Below are positions 49,662 through 60,762 of a stretch of DNA of 64,000 bases, piece by piece. The stretch lies in assembly GCA_020852835.1 (NCBI GenBank), contig JADZAC010000076.1:1-64000 (forward strand), in the 5' to 3' direction. Origin of the DNA: Flavobacteriales bacterium. Its GTDB lineage: Bacteria > Bacteroidota > Bacteroidia > Flavobacteriales_F > PHOS-HE28. The number at the start of each line of letters is the position of its first letter. The stretch's first letter is position 1. The translations under genes were made by a program, and so were the position numbers. The notes beneath the pieces are model-generated. The model was not told the DNA's origin. It was given only the letters and a program-made list of their open reading frames with translations, and did not search any database.

Positions 49662-52484
49662 CTATTCACTGCGTCCTTCTGCACCCCGTGACCGTTTCCA
49701 CTCCACTCCCAGCGCCAACAGCACCAAGGCCAACAACACGAAGGAACCGATCGACGCCACGGTGCCGCCCACCTGGTAAGGCTTGCTTTCAATGTAGAAC
49801 CGCACGGTGTGCTCCCCTGCGGGCACCTGCATGGCGCGCAGCACGTAGTCGGCGCGCACGTACGGCGCGGGCTTGCCGTCGATCTCCGCCTTCCAGTCCG
49901 GTCCGTACCAGATCTCGCTGAACACCACCACGCCGCCGTTGGCGCTGTTCACCTTGTAGGTGAGCGCATTGGTGCGGTACTCAAACAGGCTGGCCTTGGC
50001 GGCGGGGTCGGGCTTGGCAGCGCCGGCCACTTCCCCGAAGTAGCGGGCATCCACCAAGGCAGTGCGCTTGGGATCGATGGTGCCCAGCGCGGTGATCTCC
50101 TCATCGGCGTTCTTCACCTGGCGCACCTCGTCCACGAACCAGGCGGAGCCCAGTGCATGGGTGTTGGTGATGGGCGCGCGGTCTTCTGCGTAAATGATGT
50201 ACTTGGTGTTGAGCATGTTCAGCACGGGCTGGTGCGCCAGCACGCTGTCGATGCGCTGCATGGTGGCGCCTTCGCCGAAGGCGCCGATCACGTTGTTCAT
50301 CTCGGGCGAGATCCGGAATTCGATGAGCTCCTGGTAGCGCTTGAGCTTGGCACCGTGGTAGCCGCCAATGCTGCGGTGGAAGTAGCTCTCCCGCGTGCTT
50401 TGGAAGGTGCCGCGCAAGGACAGCACGCGGAAATCCGTGGTGCGGCGCAGGCTGGCAAAGCGCGTGTACACTTCGTCCTCCTTGCTCACCAGGCGCTGCG
50501 TGCCGCTGAGCTTGCTCTTGGCCTGCTTCAACCGCGCAATGGCCTGCTCGTAGTCGGCATCGGTGGCCGCGTTGCTTTCCGCCTGCAGGATGGCCATATC
50601 CGCCGGTTGCGGCTTGTAGGGGCGGTCGCTGCTGCTCTGGTCTTCCCAGGCGATGTATTGCCCCTTGGCATCCTTGTCGTTGTTCACCCAGCGGCGGTCC
50701 ACGCTCCAGAGGTCGCCCAGCACCAGCGCGCCGATGCCCGCGAACAGCACGGCCGGGCCAATGCGCCTGCGGCCGAAGAGGAACAACAGGCCGCTGCCCA
50801 GGAGCACCAGCAGCAGGCTGCGCCAGGCATCGGCGCTGGCCACGCCCGTGCGCAGCGCTTTCAGGTTGTCGATGTATTGCTGTGTGCCCGGGTTGTTGGC
50901 GGCCTGGGCGCTGAGCTGCGCCACTTCCTTATCGCTGAAGAACTCCAGGAAGCTGGCCGGGACCACGGCCAACAGCAGCAGCACCAAGGACAAGGCCCCT
51001 GCCGTGATGAGGAAGGCCTTTTCCGCAGGTTTGTCCCATTTGTCCCCTTTTACCAAGCGCTGCAGGTAAAGCACGCCCAGCACGGGGGCGGCCAGTTCCA
51101 CGATGACCAGGATGATGGTGACCGCGCGGAACTTGTTGTAGCCGGGCACGTGGTCCAGGAAGAAGTCCGTGAGCGGCATGAAGTTATCGCCCCAGCTGAG
51201 CAGCAGCGTGAGCAGGAACGCGGCAAAGAGCGCGTACGCCAAGGTGTCCTTCCACAGAAACAAGCCCGCCAGCAGGTATGCGATCAGCAGCAGGCCCACC
51301 AGCACCGGGCTGCCTAATTGGCCCATGAGCACCACCATGGGGATGGCCGCCAGCATCCACCAGCGCGCACGGGCCTCGGCCCCTACCAGCAGCAACAGCA
51401 TCAGCAACACCACCACGGCCCCGATGTACACCGGCCCGCTGGTGAATTCCTGGTCGCCCCAGTAGTTGTTCACGTATCCGCCGCCCTGATAGATGTCCAG
51501 CACGGCCTTGCGGAAACCGGGGTCCTGGATGGCGGCAAGGTCTTCCTGGCTTTGGATCATCGATCCGCTGGCGCCGCCCTTGATGTTGGGCACCAGCAAG
51601 GAGAGGCTCTCCTGCTTGCCGTAGCTCCAGTGCGTTACGTAGTCGCGGTCCAGGCCGCTGGTCTTGTTGGCCACGTCGGGTGCACCATCGGGGCCGATGG
51701 TGAGCTCGCTTTTGCCACGCGTGGTGTACTGCCCGTACTCCCACGTGCTCCAAAGCAGGCCCGTGTTGCACAACAGGGCGAAGGCCAAGGCCACCACGCC
51801 CAGCGCGGCCCTGCCCGCAAAGCCGGGCAGCTGCTTCTCCCGCACGGCGCGCACCAGCTCGGCCAGGCCGAACAAGGCCAACAACAGGGCCAGGTAGTAG
51901 GTGACCTGCAGGTGGTTGGCGTGGACCTGCATGGCGAGGAACAGGGCGAACAACGCGGCGCCCAGCAGCTTGCGCCCGCGCAGCAGCACATACAGCCCGC
52001 CCAGCACCATGGGCATGTAGCCCACCGCCGTGGCTTTGCTATTGTGCCCCGCATGGATGATGATGAGGAAGTAGGAGGATAAAGCGAAGGCGATGGCCCC
52101 GATGAGCGCCAGCCATGGATCCACCCGCAGGCAGGAGAGCAGGATGAACATGCCCACCAGATAGAGGAAGATGAACGAGGCCGGGCGCGGCAGGAAGCCG
52201 TGCATCACCGCATCCAGCCAGTTGAGCGCATTGGAAGGCCATACCACCCCGATCTGGTAGGCGGGCATGCCGCTGAACATGCTGCCGGTCCACAAGGGTT
52301 CATCACCAGCGTATGCCTCGCGGTGCTCCACCATTTCCTGGGCCATGCCCCGGTATTGCATGATGTCCTGCTGCTTCAACCGCTTGCCTTCCAGCACCGG
52401 ACTGAAGTAGCCTACGGCCAACACGAAAAATGCAGCAATGGCCACCGCGTACGGCAGCCATTTCTTCCAAGGGGCGTTGCTCAT
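49662..52484 (-). CDS. YfhO family membrane protein
   Basis: Large polytopic protein; LKQQDIMQYRGMAQEMVEHREAYAGDEPLWTGSMFSGMPAYQIGV; C-terminal soluble domain ending in IESKPYQVGGTVASIGSFVLLALVLL. Confidence 0.82.
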   Translation of the reverse strand: MSNAPWKKWLPYAVAIAAFFVLAVGYFSPVLEGKRLKQQDIMQYRGMAQEMVEHREAYAGDEPLWTGSMFSGMPAYQIGVVWPSNALNWLDAVMHGFLPRPASFIFLYLVGMFILLSCLRVDPWLALIGAIAFALSSYFLIIIHAGHNSKATAVGYMPMVLGGLYVLLRGRKLLGAALFALFLAMQVHANHLQVTYYLALLLALFGLAELVRAVREKQLPGFAGRAALGVVALAFALLCNTGLLWSTWEYGQYTTRGKSELTIGPDGAPDVANKTSGLDRDYVTHWSYGKQESLSLLVPNIKGGASGSMIQSQEDLAAIQDPGFRKAVLDIYQGGGYVNNYWGDQEFTSGPVYIGAVVVLLMLLLLVGAEARARWWMLAAIPMVVLMGQLGSPVLVGLLLIAYLLAGLFLWKDTLAYALFAAFLLTLLLSWGDNFMPLTDFFLDHVPGYNKFRAVTIILVIVELAAPVLGVLYLQRLVKGDKWDKPAEKAFLITAGALSLVLLLLAVVPASFLEFFSDKEVAQLSAQAANNPGTQQYIDNLKALRTGVASADAWRSLLLVLLGSGLLFLFGRRRIGPAVLFAGIGALVLGDLWSVDRRWVNNDKDAKGQYIAWEDQSSSDRPYKPQPADMAILQAESNAATDADYEQAIARLKQAKSKLSGTQRLVSKEDEVYTRFASLRRTTDFRVLSLRGTFQSTRESYFHRSIGGYHGAKLKRYQELIEFRISPEMNNVIGAFGEGATMQRIDSVLAHQPVLNMLNTKYIIYAEDRAPITNTHALGSAWFVDEVRQVKNADEEITALGTIDPKRTALVDARYFGEVAGAAKPDPAAKASLFEYRTNALTYKVNSANGGVVVFSEIWYGPDWKAEIDGKPAPYVRADYVLRAMQVPAGEHTVRFYIESKPYQVGGTVASIGSFVLLALVLLALGVEWKRSRGAEGRSE

Positions 52485-52735
52485 CAATGCTCGGGTTTGT
52501 CCTTGATCACTTCGAAGTCGGCATCCTCCACATCTCTTGGCGGGGGGCGCCGCTCCGTCCCTTCCACCCGCTCGATGCGCACTTCCCCCTTGGGCCGCTG
52601 GGGATCGGCCGTCCAGCGCGTGCCGCTTCCGGGCCGTTTGCCCTGCTGCACCTTCATCCACAGCCGCAATAGCTGCCAAATGATGAGCAGGATGAGGATG
52701 GTGCGCAGGGTGCCGTTGGCCGAGAGCAGGTACAT
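52484..52735 (-). CDS. DUF4834-like small membrane protein
   Basis: MYLLSANGTLRTILILLIIWQLLRLWMKVQ; C-terminal DVEDADFEVIKDK. Confidence 0.65.
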   Translation of the reverse strand: MYLLSANGTLRTILILLIIWQLLRLWMKVQQGKRPGSGTRWTADPQRPKGEVRIERVEGTERRPPPRDVEDADFEVIKDKPEH

Positions 52736-52740
52736 CGGCG

Positions 52741-52748
52741 CGAATGTA
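52741..52748 (-). promoter_or_regulatory. Candidate -7 box TACATTCG
   Basis: TACATTCG-CGCCG-ATG on the minus strand (5-nt gap to start 52735). Confidence 0.45.
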
Positions 52749-52828
52749 GGGGCACGGGTGTGCACCGCATTTCCCGGCCCCGGACCTGGGCCATGGCATT
52801 CACTCCACCCCATTCATTCCCAAAAGCT

Positions 52829-52836
52829 TACCTTTG
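52829..52836 (+). promoter_or_regulatory. Candidate -7 box TACCTTTG upstream of the DEAD-box helicase
   Basis: Exact TAnnTTTG match. Confidence 0.45.
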
Positions 52837-52884
52837 CGCCCCCTTTGCCGCGATCGGCACTGGATTTCCCCCCTTCCACTTCCC

Positions 52885-54591
52885 ATGGCCTCCTTTGAAA
52901 CGCTCGGTATTCGGGCCGAGATCCTGCGTGCCCTCACTGACCTCGGCTTCAAGGAGCCTACGCCCGTGCAGGCCAGAACGATCCCGATGCTCCTGCAAGG
53001 ACATGGTGATGTGGTGGCCTTGGCGCAGACCGGCACCGGGAAAACCGCCGCCTTCGGCATTCCCTTGCTGGAGGCGATCGATGTGGAGGACCGGCACGTG
53101 CAGGCCCTGGTGCTGGCGCCCACCCGGGAGCTGTGCGTGCAGATCGCCAAGGACCTGGAACACTTCGCCAAGCACCTGCCCGGCATCCGCGTGGTGCCCG
53201 TGTACGGCGGCGCCAATATCCGCGAACAGATACGCGGCATCCAGCGCGGCGCCAACGTGGTGGTGGCCACGCCCGGCCGCCTGATCGACCTCCTGGAGCG
53301 CGAAGCCGTGGCACTGGACCAGGTACGCGTGGCCGTGCTGGACGAGGCCGACGAGATGCTCAACATGGGCTTCCAGGAGGACATCACCACCATCCTGGAG
53401 CGCACCCCCGCTGAGAAACGCACCTGGCTCTTCAGCGCCACCATGGGCCAGGAAGTGCGGCGCATCGCAGGCAACTACATGCGCGAGGCCGAAGAGGTGA
53501 GCGTGGGCGGCGGCAACAAGGCCAACGAGGCCATCACCCACCAGTACACCGTGGTGATGGCCCGCGACCGCTACCTCGCACTGCGGCGCTTCGTGGACGC
53601 CGATCCCGAGATGTTCGCCATCGTCTTCTGCCGCACCAAGCAGGATACGCAGGAACTGGCCGAGCACCTCACGCGCGATGGCTACAACGCCGATGCCATC
53701 CACGGCGACCTTAGCCAGCAGCAGCGCGACCGTGTAATGGCACGCTACCGCGCGAAGAACCTGCAACTGCTGATCGCCACCGACGTGGCCGCGCGCGGCA
53801 TCGACGTGAGCAACGTGAGCCACGTGGTCCACTTCGACCTGCCCGGCGAGCTGGAGAGCTACACCCACCGCAGCGGCCGTACCGGGCGCGCGGGCAAGAC
53901 CGGCATCTCCTTGAGCATCATCGGCAGCCGCGACATCGCAAAGATCCGCGGACTGGAACGCCAGCTCAAGGTCCGTTTCGGTTATGTGCGCGTGCCGGAC
54001 GGGGCCGAGATCTGCGAGCGGCAACTGCTCGCCATGGTGCGCCGCATCAAGGAAGTGAAGGTGGACCAGGAAGGCATCGGGCGGTTCCTGGATGCCGTAC
54101 AGCTGGACCTGGCCGACCTCAGCCGCGAGGAGCTGATCCAGCGTATCGTCTCGCTCGAGTTCGAGCGCGTCCTCAAGAACTACGTGGGCGCCCGCGACCT
54201 CAATGTGGACCTCGCCCGCAAGGACCACAATCCGCGCGAACGCAAGGAGAAGTCCGAGTTCGGCCGTGCCCACGCCGGTCCCATGCGCTCCATGTTCATC
54301 AACCTGGGCACCAAGGACGGTTTCGACAAAGGCCGCATGCTCGGCTACCTCTGCGGCATCACCGGCCTCACCGGACAGCACTTCGGGCGCATCCTGCTCA
54401 AGGACATGTACAGCTTCATCGACATCGACGCCAACCATTTCGACGAGGCCATGGGCCACTTCAAGGCCGCCAACTACAAGGGCCGCAAGGTGCGCGTAGA
54501 CGAAGGCAGCGGTGGCGGGGCCACCGGGGCCCGCGACTTCAAGGCCGACAAGAAGCGCTTCAACAAGGCACGCTACGCGGACCAGGCATAG
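52885..54591 (+). CDS. DEAD/DEAH box RNA helicase with DbpA-like C-terminal RNA-binding domain
   Basis: AQTGTGKTAAF, PTRELCVQ, VLDEADEMLNMGF, SATM, HRSGRTGRAG; C-terminal FINLGTKDGFDKGRMLGYLCGITGL. Confidence 0.93.
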   Translation: MASFETLGIRAEILRALTDLGFKEPTPVQARTIPMLLQGHGDVVALAQTGTGKTAAFGIPLLEAIDVEDRHVQALVLAPTRELCVQIAKDLEHFAKHLPGIRVVPVYGGANIREQIRGIQRGANVVVATPGRLIDLLEREAVALDQVRVAVLDEADEMLNMGFQEDITTILERTPAEKRTWLFSATMGQEVRRIAGNYMREAEEVSVGGGNKANEAITHQYTVVMARDRYLALRRFVDADPEMFAIVFCRTKQDTQELAEHLTRDGYNADAIHGDLSQQQRDRVMARYRAKNLQLLIATDVAARGIDVSNVSHVVHFDLPGELESYTHRSGRTGRAGKTGISLSIIGSRDIAKIRGLERQLKVRFGYVRVPDGAEICERQLLAMVRRIKEVKVDQEGIGRFLDAVQLDLADLSREELIQRIVSLEFERVLKNYVGARDLNVDLARKDHNPRERKEKSEFGRAHAGPMRSMFINLGTKDGFDKGRMLGYLCGITGLTGQHFGRILLKDMYSFIDIDANHFDEAMGHFKAANYKGRKVRVDEGSGGGATGARDFKADKKRFNKARYADQA

Positions 54592-54600
54592 CCCACGGGA

Positions 54601-54626
54601 AGAGGCGGCCCCTGCGGACCGCCTCT
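54601..54626. terminator. Hairpin between convergent helicase and katG genes
   Basis: AGAGGCGG...CCGCCTCT stem. Confidence 0.5.
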
Positions 54627-54646
54627 GCTCTTTCGCTGCGCACTGA

Positions 54647-56917
<2,271 letters not shown>

Positions 56918-57143
56918 TTAGTGTTCGCGTAACTCTTGTATCCGGCCCGGATCCCGCCCTTCATGCCGAACCATCCAGCCGATAGGGAAACGGTTACCGA
57001 ACAGGACACGGCTAAAGTTAATGGCCCCGTTTCAATCCAGGCGCACATGGCCCGCATCCTGAAGTAGGGACCCCCATCCGGTCAACGGGCACCTATCGAC
57101 AAGCCCCGCACACCGATCCGGCCCGAACTGCGTTTGCACATGG

Positions 57144-57151
57144 TACCTTTG
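57144..57151 (+). promoter_or_regulatory. Candidate -7 box TACCTTTG upstream of msrA
   Basis: Exact TAnnTTTG, 10 nt before the 57162 ATG. Confidence 0.45.
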
Positions 57152-57161
57152 CACACCCCGC

Positions 57162-57809
57162 ATGGAACGCTTGACGGCATTTGCCCTGCCGGTGGTCTTA
57201 CTGGCAGCCTGTGGAAATACAATGAACGACACGAACCCGGCGCGTGCCGCCGCCCGCGAACAACAGCCGGTGGGCGCCCACCTCAGCGTGGCCCACTTCG
57301 CTGAAGGCTGCTTTTGGTGCGCCGAGGAGATCTTCCAGCATGTGCGCGGCGTGAAGTCCGTGATCAATGGCTATTCCGGCGGCACGGAACCCAACCCCAC
57401 CTATGAGGAGGTGAGCGATGGCAAAACCGGCCACGCCGAAGCCGTGGAAGTGCATTATGACAGCAGCGTAGTGGATTACCCTACACTCTTGAAGGTCTTC
57501 TTTGCCAGCCAAGACCCCACTACCCCCAGCCGGCAAGGCCCCGACGCGGGCCCTCAGTACCGATCCGTGGCATTCTATGACACGCCCGAACAAAAGGCGT
57601 TCATTGAAGGCTATATCCGGGAACTGGATGCCTCCGGCCGGTACAACAGCCCCATCGTGACCGAAGTAGCACCTTTCGTGAAATTCTGGCCGGCCGAGGA
57701 ATACCACCAGAACTACGCCGAACGGAACCCCGACCAGCCCTACATCCGGGGCGTTTCCAAACCACGCTTTGAACGGTTCAAGGCCATCATGCCGGACGTG
57801 CTCAAATAA
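57162..57809 (+). CDS. msrA: Peptide-methionine (S)-S-oxide reductase MsrA, lipobox-like N-terminus
   Basis: AHFAEGCFWCAEEIFQHVRGVKSVINGYSGG (GCFWC); LLAACGN lipobox. Confidence 0.93.
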   Translation: MERLTAFALPVVLLAACGNTMNDTNPARAAAREQQPVGAHLSVAHFAEGCFWCAEEIFQHVRGVKSVINGYSGGTEPNPTYEEVSDGKTGHAEAVEVHYDSSVVDYPTLLKVFFASQDPTTPSRQGPDAGPQYRSVAFYDTPEQKAFIEGYIRELDASGRYNSPIVTEVAPFVKFWPAEEYHQNYAERNPDQPYIRGVSKPRFERFKAIMPDVLK

Positions 57810-57883
57810 TGTCCGCTGGAACGGCCTGCTGCAAAGGCAACATCCTCCTTCCGTCACGCGTTTACCGGGCCGTTCCCGCTGCC

Positions 57884-59371
57884 ATGCGCGCATTGGTCCA
57901 CGTGCTGCTTTTCGCCTTGGCGTGGCCCTTGCATGCGCAGGAGCCCTGCGATGTCTCCGTGGTGATCGACCCGCCCACCTGCCCGGATGATGCCGATGCG
58001 TCCATCACCGTGGTGCTCAACTCCCCGGGCCAGTACACCTTCAACTGGCAGCATGCGCCCGGGCTGAACGCCGCCACGGCGGGCGGCCTCACGGCCGGGC
58101 CCTATTCGGTCACGGTAACGGACACCTCCGGGTGCGTGAGCCAGATCGATACCGTCATCGTACCGCCCGTGGTACAGGACTTGGGCACGCTCACCGTTAC
58201 CGAAAACATCAGTTGCGCGGGCATGAGCGATGGCAGCATCACCCTTACGGTGAACCCCGGGCCATATACCTGGGAATGGACGGACGACCCCGCCATTACC
58301 ACCATGACCCGCACCGGGCTGCCTGCCGGGGTTTATGTGGCCTTGATCAACGGCGGCCCATGCCCCAACTGGCTCTTCGTCACCTTGGGCGAGCCGGGCG
58401 TCACCATCGGCGGGGCCACCTCCTACTGCCCTTCGGAACCGCCTGTGCTCTCGGCCGATCCCCAATGGGGCTTTGAACCCAACCTCTGGGTATGGAGCAC
58501 GGGCGACTCCACGGAGTCGTTCACCGTGCCCGTAGGCTTGGAAGGCCTGGTTAGCGTAACCGCCACGGACACCACCATCGGCTGCACCGCCACGGAAGAT
58601 CTGTTCTTGACCCTGCTTCCCGCGCCTACGGTCTCATTTACCGCACCGGACAGCCTCTGCCTGAACTCCCCCGGCACGGCCATCTTGATCCAATCCAATG
58701 CGGATTCCCTGGCGTGGCACTGGGGCAGCGATGGCTTCAGCAAGGAGGCCTTCCCCACCATCACCTTCCACCAACCCGGGTGGCAGCCCATTTCGCTCAG
58801 CGGGTACGATACCTTGGGCTGCGGCAGCATCCCGGTAGTGGACAGCGTGTATGTGCGCCCCCGTTTCCCGGCCCTGTTCACCGCAGAACAGGTGCCGTGC
58901 ACACCGGGCATCCGGGTGCAATTCTCCAGCGATGCCGATTCCTGCGCCTTCTTCGTTGGCAATCGCCTGGTGCTGAACCAATGCAGGGGCGCCTTCCAAG
59001 TGGACCTGGAGCACTACGCCGAATACGACTTCACCTTCTACAGCACCCGGCCCGACCATTGCGACGACACGGCCAGCGTGCACATTGACGTGCGCACCGC
59101 GCCCACCGCTTTTCTGCCCACCGCCTTTACGCCCAACAACGACGGCATCAACGATACCTGGCCCGGTGAACTGGACATTCCCGGCCTGAACTACCAAGTG
59201 GAGGTGTTCGACCGCTGGGGCAACGGCCTCTGGACCGCATCAGACCCGCTGCAAAAGTGGGACGGCGCCAGCCTGCCGACCGGGGTCTATGTGTACCGCA
59301 TGACCATGCGCGACCCGTGTGATCCAGCTTCGGACCTGGAGCGCAACGGTTTCATCACCCTGCTGCGTTGA
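57884..59371 (+). CDS. Gliding motility-associated / T9SS type B C-terminal domain protein
   Basis: Signal peptide; C-terminus FLPTAFTPNNDGINDTWPGELDIPGLNYQVEVFDRWGNGLW...WDGASLPTGVYVYRMTMRD. Confidence 0.88.
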   Translation: MRALVHVLLFALAWPLHAQEPCDVSVVIDPPTCPDDADASITVVLNSPGQYTFNWQHAPGLNAATAGGLTAGPYSVTVTDTSGCVSQIDTVIVPPVVQDLGTLTVTENISCAGMSDGSITLTVNPGPYTWEWTDDPAITTMTRTGLPAGVYVALINGGPCPNWLFVTLGEPGVTIGGATSYCPSEPPVLSADPQWGFEPNLWVWSTGDSTESFTVPVGLEGLVSVTATDTTIGCTATEDLFLTLLPAPTVSFTAPDSLCLNSPGTAILIQSNADSLAWHWGSDGFSKEAFPTITFHQPGWQPISLSGYDTLGCGSIPVVDSVYVRPRFPALFTAEQVPCTPGIRVQFSSDADSCAFFVGNRLVLNQCRGAFQVDLEHYAEYDFTFYSTRPDHCDDTASVHIDVRTAPTAFLPTAFTPNNDGINDTWPGELDIPGLNYQVEVFDRWGNGLWTASDPLQKWDGASLPTGVYVYRMTMRDPCDPASDLERNGFITLLR

Positions 59372-59408
59372 GCCGCATTCCGGTTGCTCCATCCGGGCAG
59401 GCCCCCGT

Positions 59409-59792
59409 TCACAGCACCAGCTCCCCGAACAACCGCTCGGTTACGGCCTCCAGGTCCGCACAGATGCCCGCATGCGGGCGCGATGTTTGAATGGCCGTGC
59501 TGCGCACGGCCGTAAGCCAGCGGAAGCGCTCTTCCACCGGCAGCCGGGCGATGGCCCCTGCCGCCTGATCGCCCCTCGCGATCTGTTCCAAGGCCAACAG
59601 GTTCGCCCGCACCTGCTCCAGGTCCAGGTCGCTGCGGAATGCCTTCAACCGCGCCTCGTTCAGTGCGGTCCGAACGCCGATGTAGCGCTGCCGCTTGCTG
59701 AAGAGCAGTATGCCCACGTTGATGAACTCCTCCCGGTCCAACACGGGCACCACGCGGATCACCGCATATTCATACAAGTGCCTGCCTTGCAT
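59409..59792 (-). CDS. DUF3037-like protein
   Basis: YEYAVIRVVPVLDREEFINVGILLFSKRQRYIGVR; 23-bp overlap with upstream HipA-like gene. Confidence 0.75.
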   Translation of the reverse strand: MQGRHLYEYAVIRVVPVLDREEFINVGILLFSKRQRYIGVRTALNEARLKAFRSDLDLEQVRANLLALEQIARGDQAAGAIARLPVEERFRWLTAVRSTAIQTSRPHAGICADLEAVTERLFGELVL

Positions 59793-60573
59793 GTTCTGCT
59801 TTGTGGATGAATACGTCCATGTGCTCCAACCGCATCGACAGGAATTTTTTGTACACCGCCCGCAGGTCGTCCGGCGTTCCTTCCTCGCCATGGCCTTGCA
59901 GCCATGCATCCGGCACCAGGTCCACAATACTGCCGAGCAGCGCGGGGGTGAGCCGCTGACGGAATGCCCGGTCCACTTCCCCGAGCCGCCGGGCCTGGGC
60001 CAGCAGCACATGGTCCTTGATCAGCGGGAAGCCGCCCTTGGCATGCTCTTCCCAGGTGGTCCAAGCGTGTTGGAAGTACAGGCAGGAGCCATGGTCGATC
60101 AACCACAGGTCCTTGTGCCACACCAGCATGTTCGGGTTCCTCACCGTCCGGTCGATATTGGTGAGAAAGCCATCCAACCATACGATCTGCGAGGCCAGCA
60201 CCGGCCCGATCTCCGTGGCACCGGGATCGAAGGTGATGGCGCCCTGCAGAAAATGCAGCCCCAGGTTCATCCCCCGGCTGGCCTTCAGCAGGTCCTGTAT
60301 CTCTTCGTCGCCCTCCGTGCGGCCAAAGGCTTCATCGAGTTCCGCAAACACCAGCTCCGGCACGCGCAATCCCAGGGCGCGTGCCACTTCTCCCCCGATC
60401 AATTCCGAGATCAAGGCCTTGGGGCCATGGCCCGTGCCGCGGAATTTCAGCACGTACTTGAACCCGTCGTCCGCCTCCGCCAAGGCCGGCAAGGAGCCCC
60501 CCTCGCGCAACGGCGTGATGTAGCGCGTGACGGCTACGGTGCGCAATTCGGGGAGGGTGGTCACCGGTGGCAT
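59770..60573 (-). CDS. HipA-like kinase family protein (short form)
   Basis: YVLKFRGTGHGPKALISELIGGEVARALGLRVPE; WLDGFLTNIDRTVRNPNMLVWHKDLWLIDHGSCLYFQH. Confidence 0.75.
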   Translation of the reverse strand: MPPVTTLPELRTVAVTRYITPLREGGSLPALAEADDGFKYVLKFRGTGHGPKALISELIGGEVARALGLRVPELVFAELDEAFGRTEGDEEIQDLLKASRGMNLGLHFLQGAITFDPGATEIGPVLASQIVWLDGFLTNIDRTVRNPNMLVWHKDLWLIDHGSCLYFQHAWTTWEEHAKGGFPLIKDHVLLAQARRLGEVDRAFRQRLTPALLGSIVDLVPDAWLQGHGEEGTPDDLRAVYKKFLSMRLEHMDVFIHKAEHARQALV

Positions 60574-60580
60574 GCGGGCA

Positions 60581-60598
60581 CTTGGCCGCTGGGCCAAG
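60581..60598. promoter_or_regulatory. Hairpin in the leader of the HipA-like gene
   Basis: CTTGGCC-GCTG-GGCCAAG, 7-bp stem located 7 nt upstream of the start codon. Confidence 0.4.
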
Positions 60599-60762
60599 CG
60601 GCGGCAAGGTACGCGCGTGCCGTTGGCCCGGCCGGTTGAAATAAAGCCCCTCACATGCCTGTGGGGCGTGCTTGCGGGCCCGTGGAGCAAGGATGCTTGG
60701 GAGCAAGCTCCGGGGCCTGGCACGAACTGACCGGCCCCCTCCTTCGCCTCGCCGGTGCAAGG

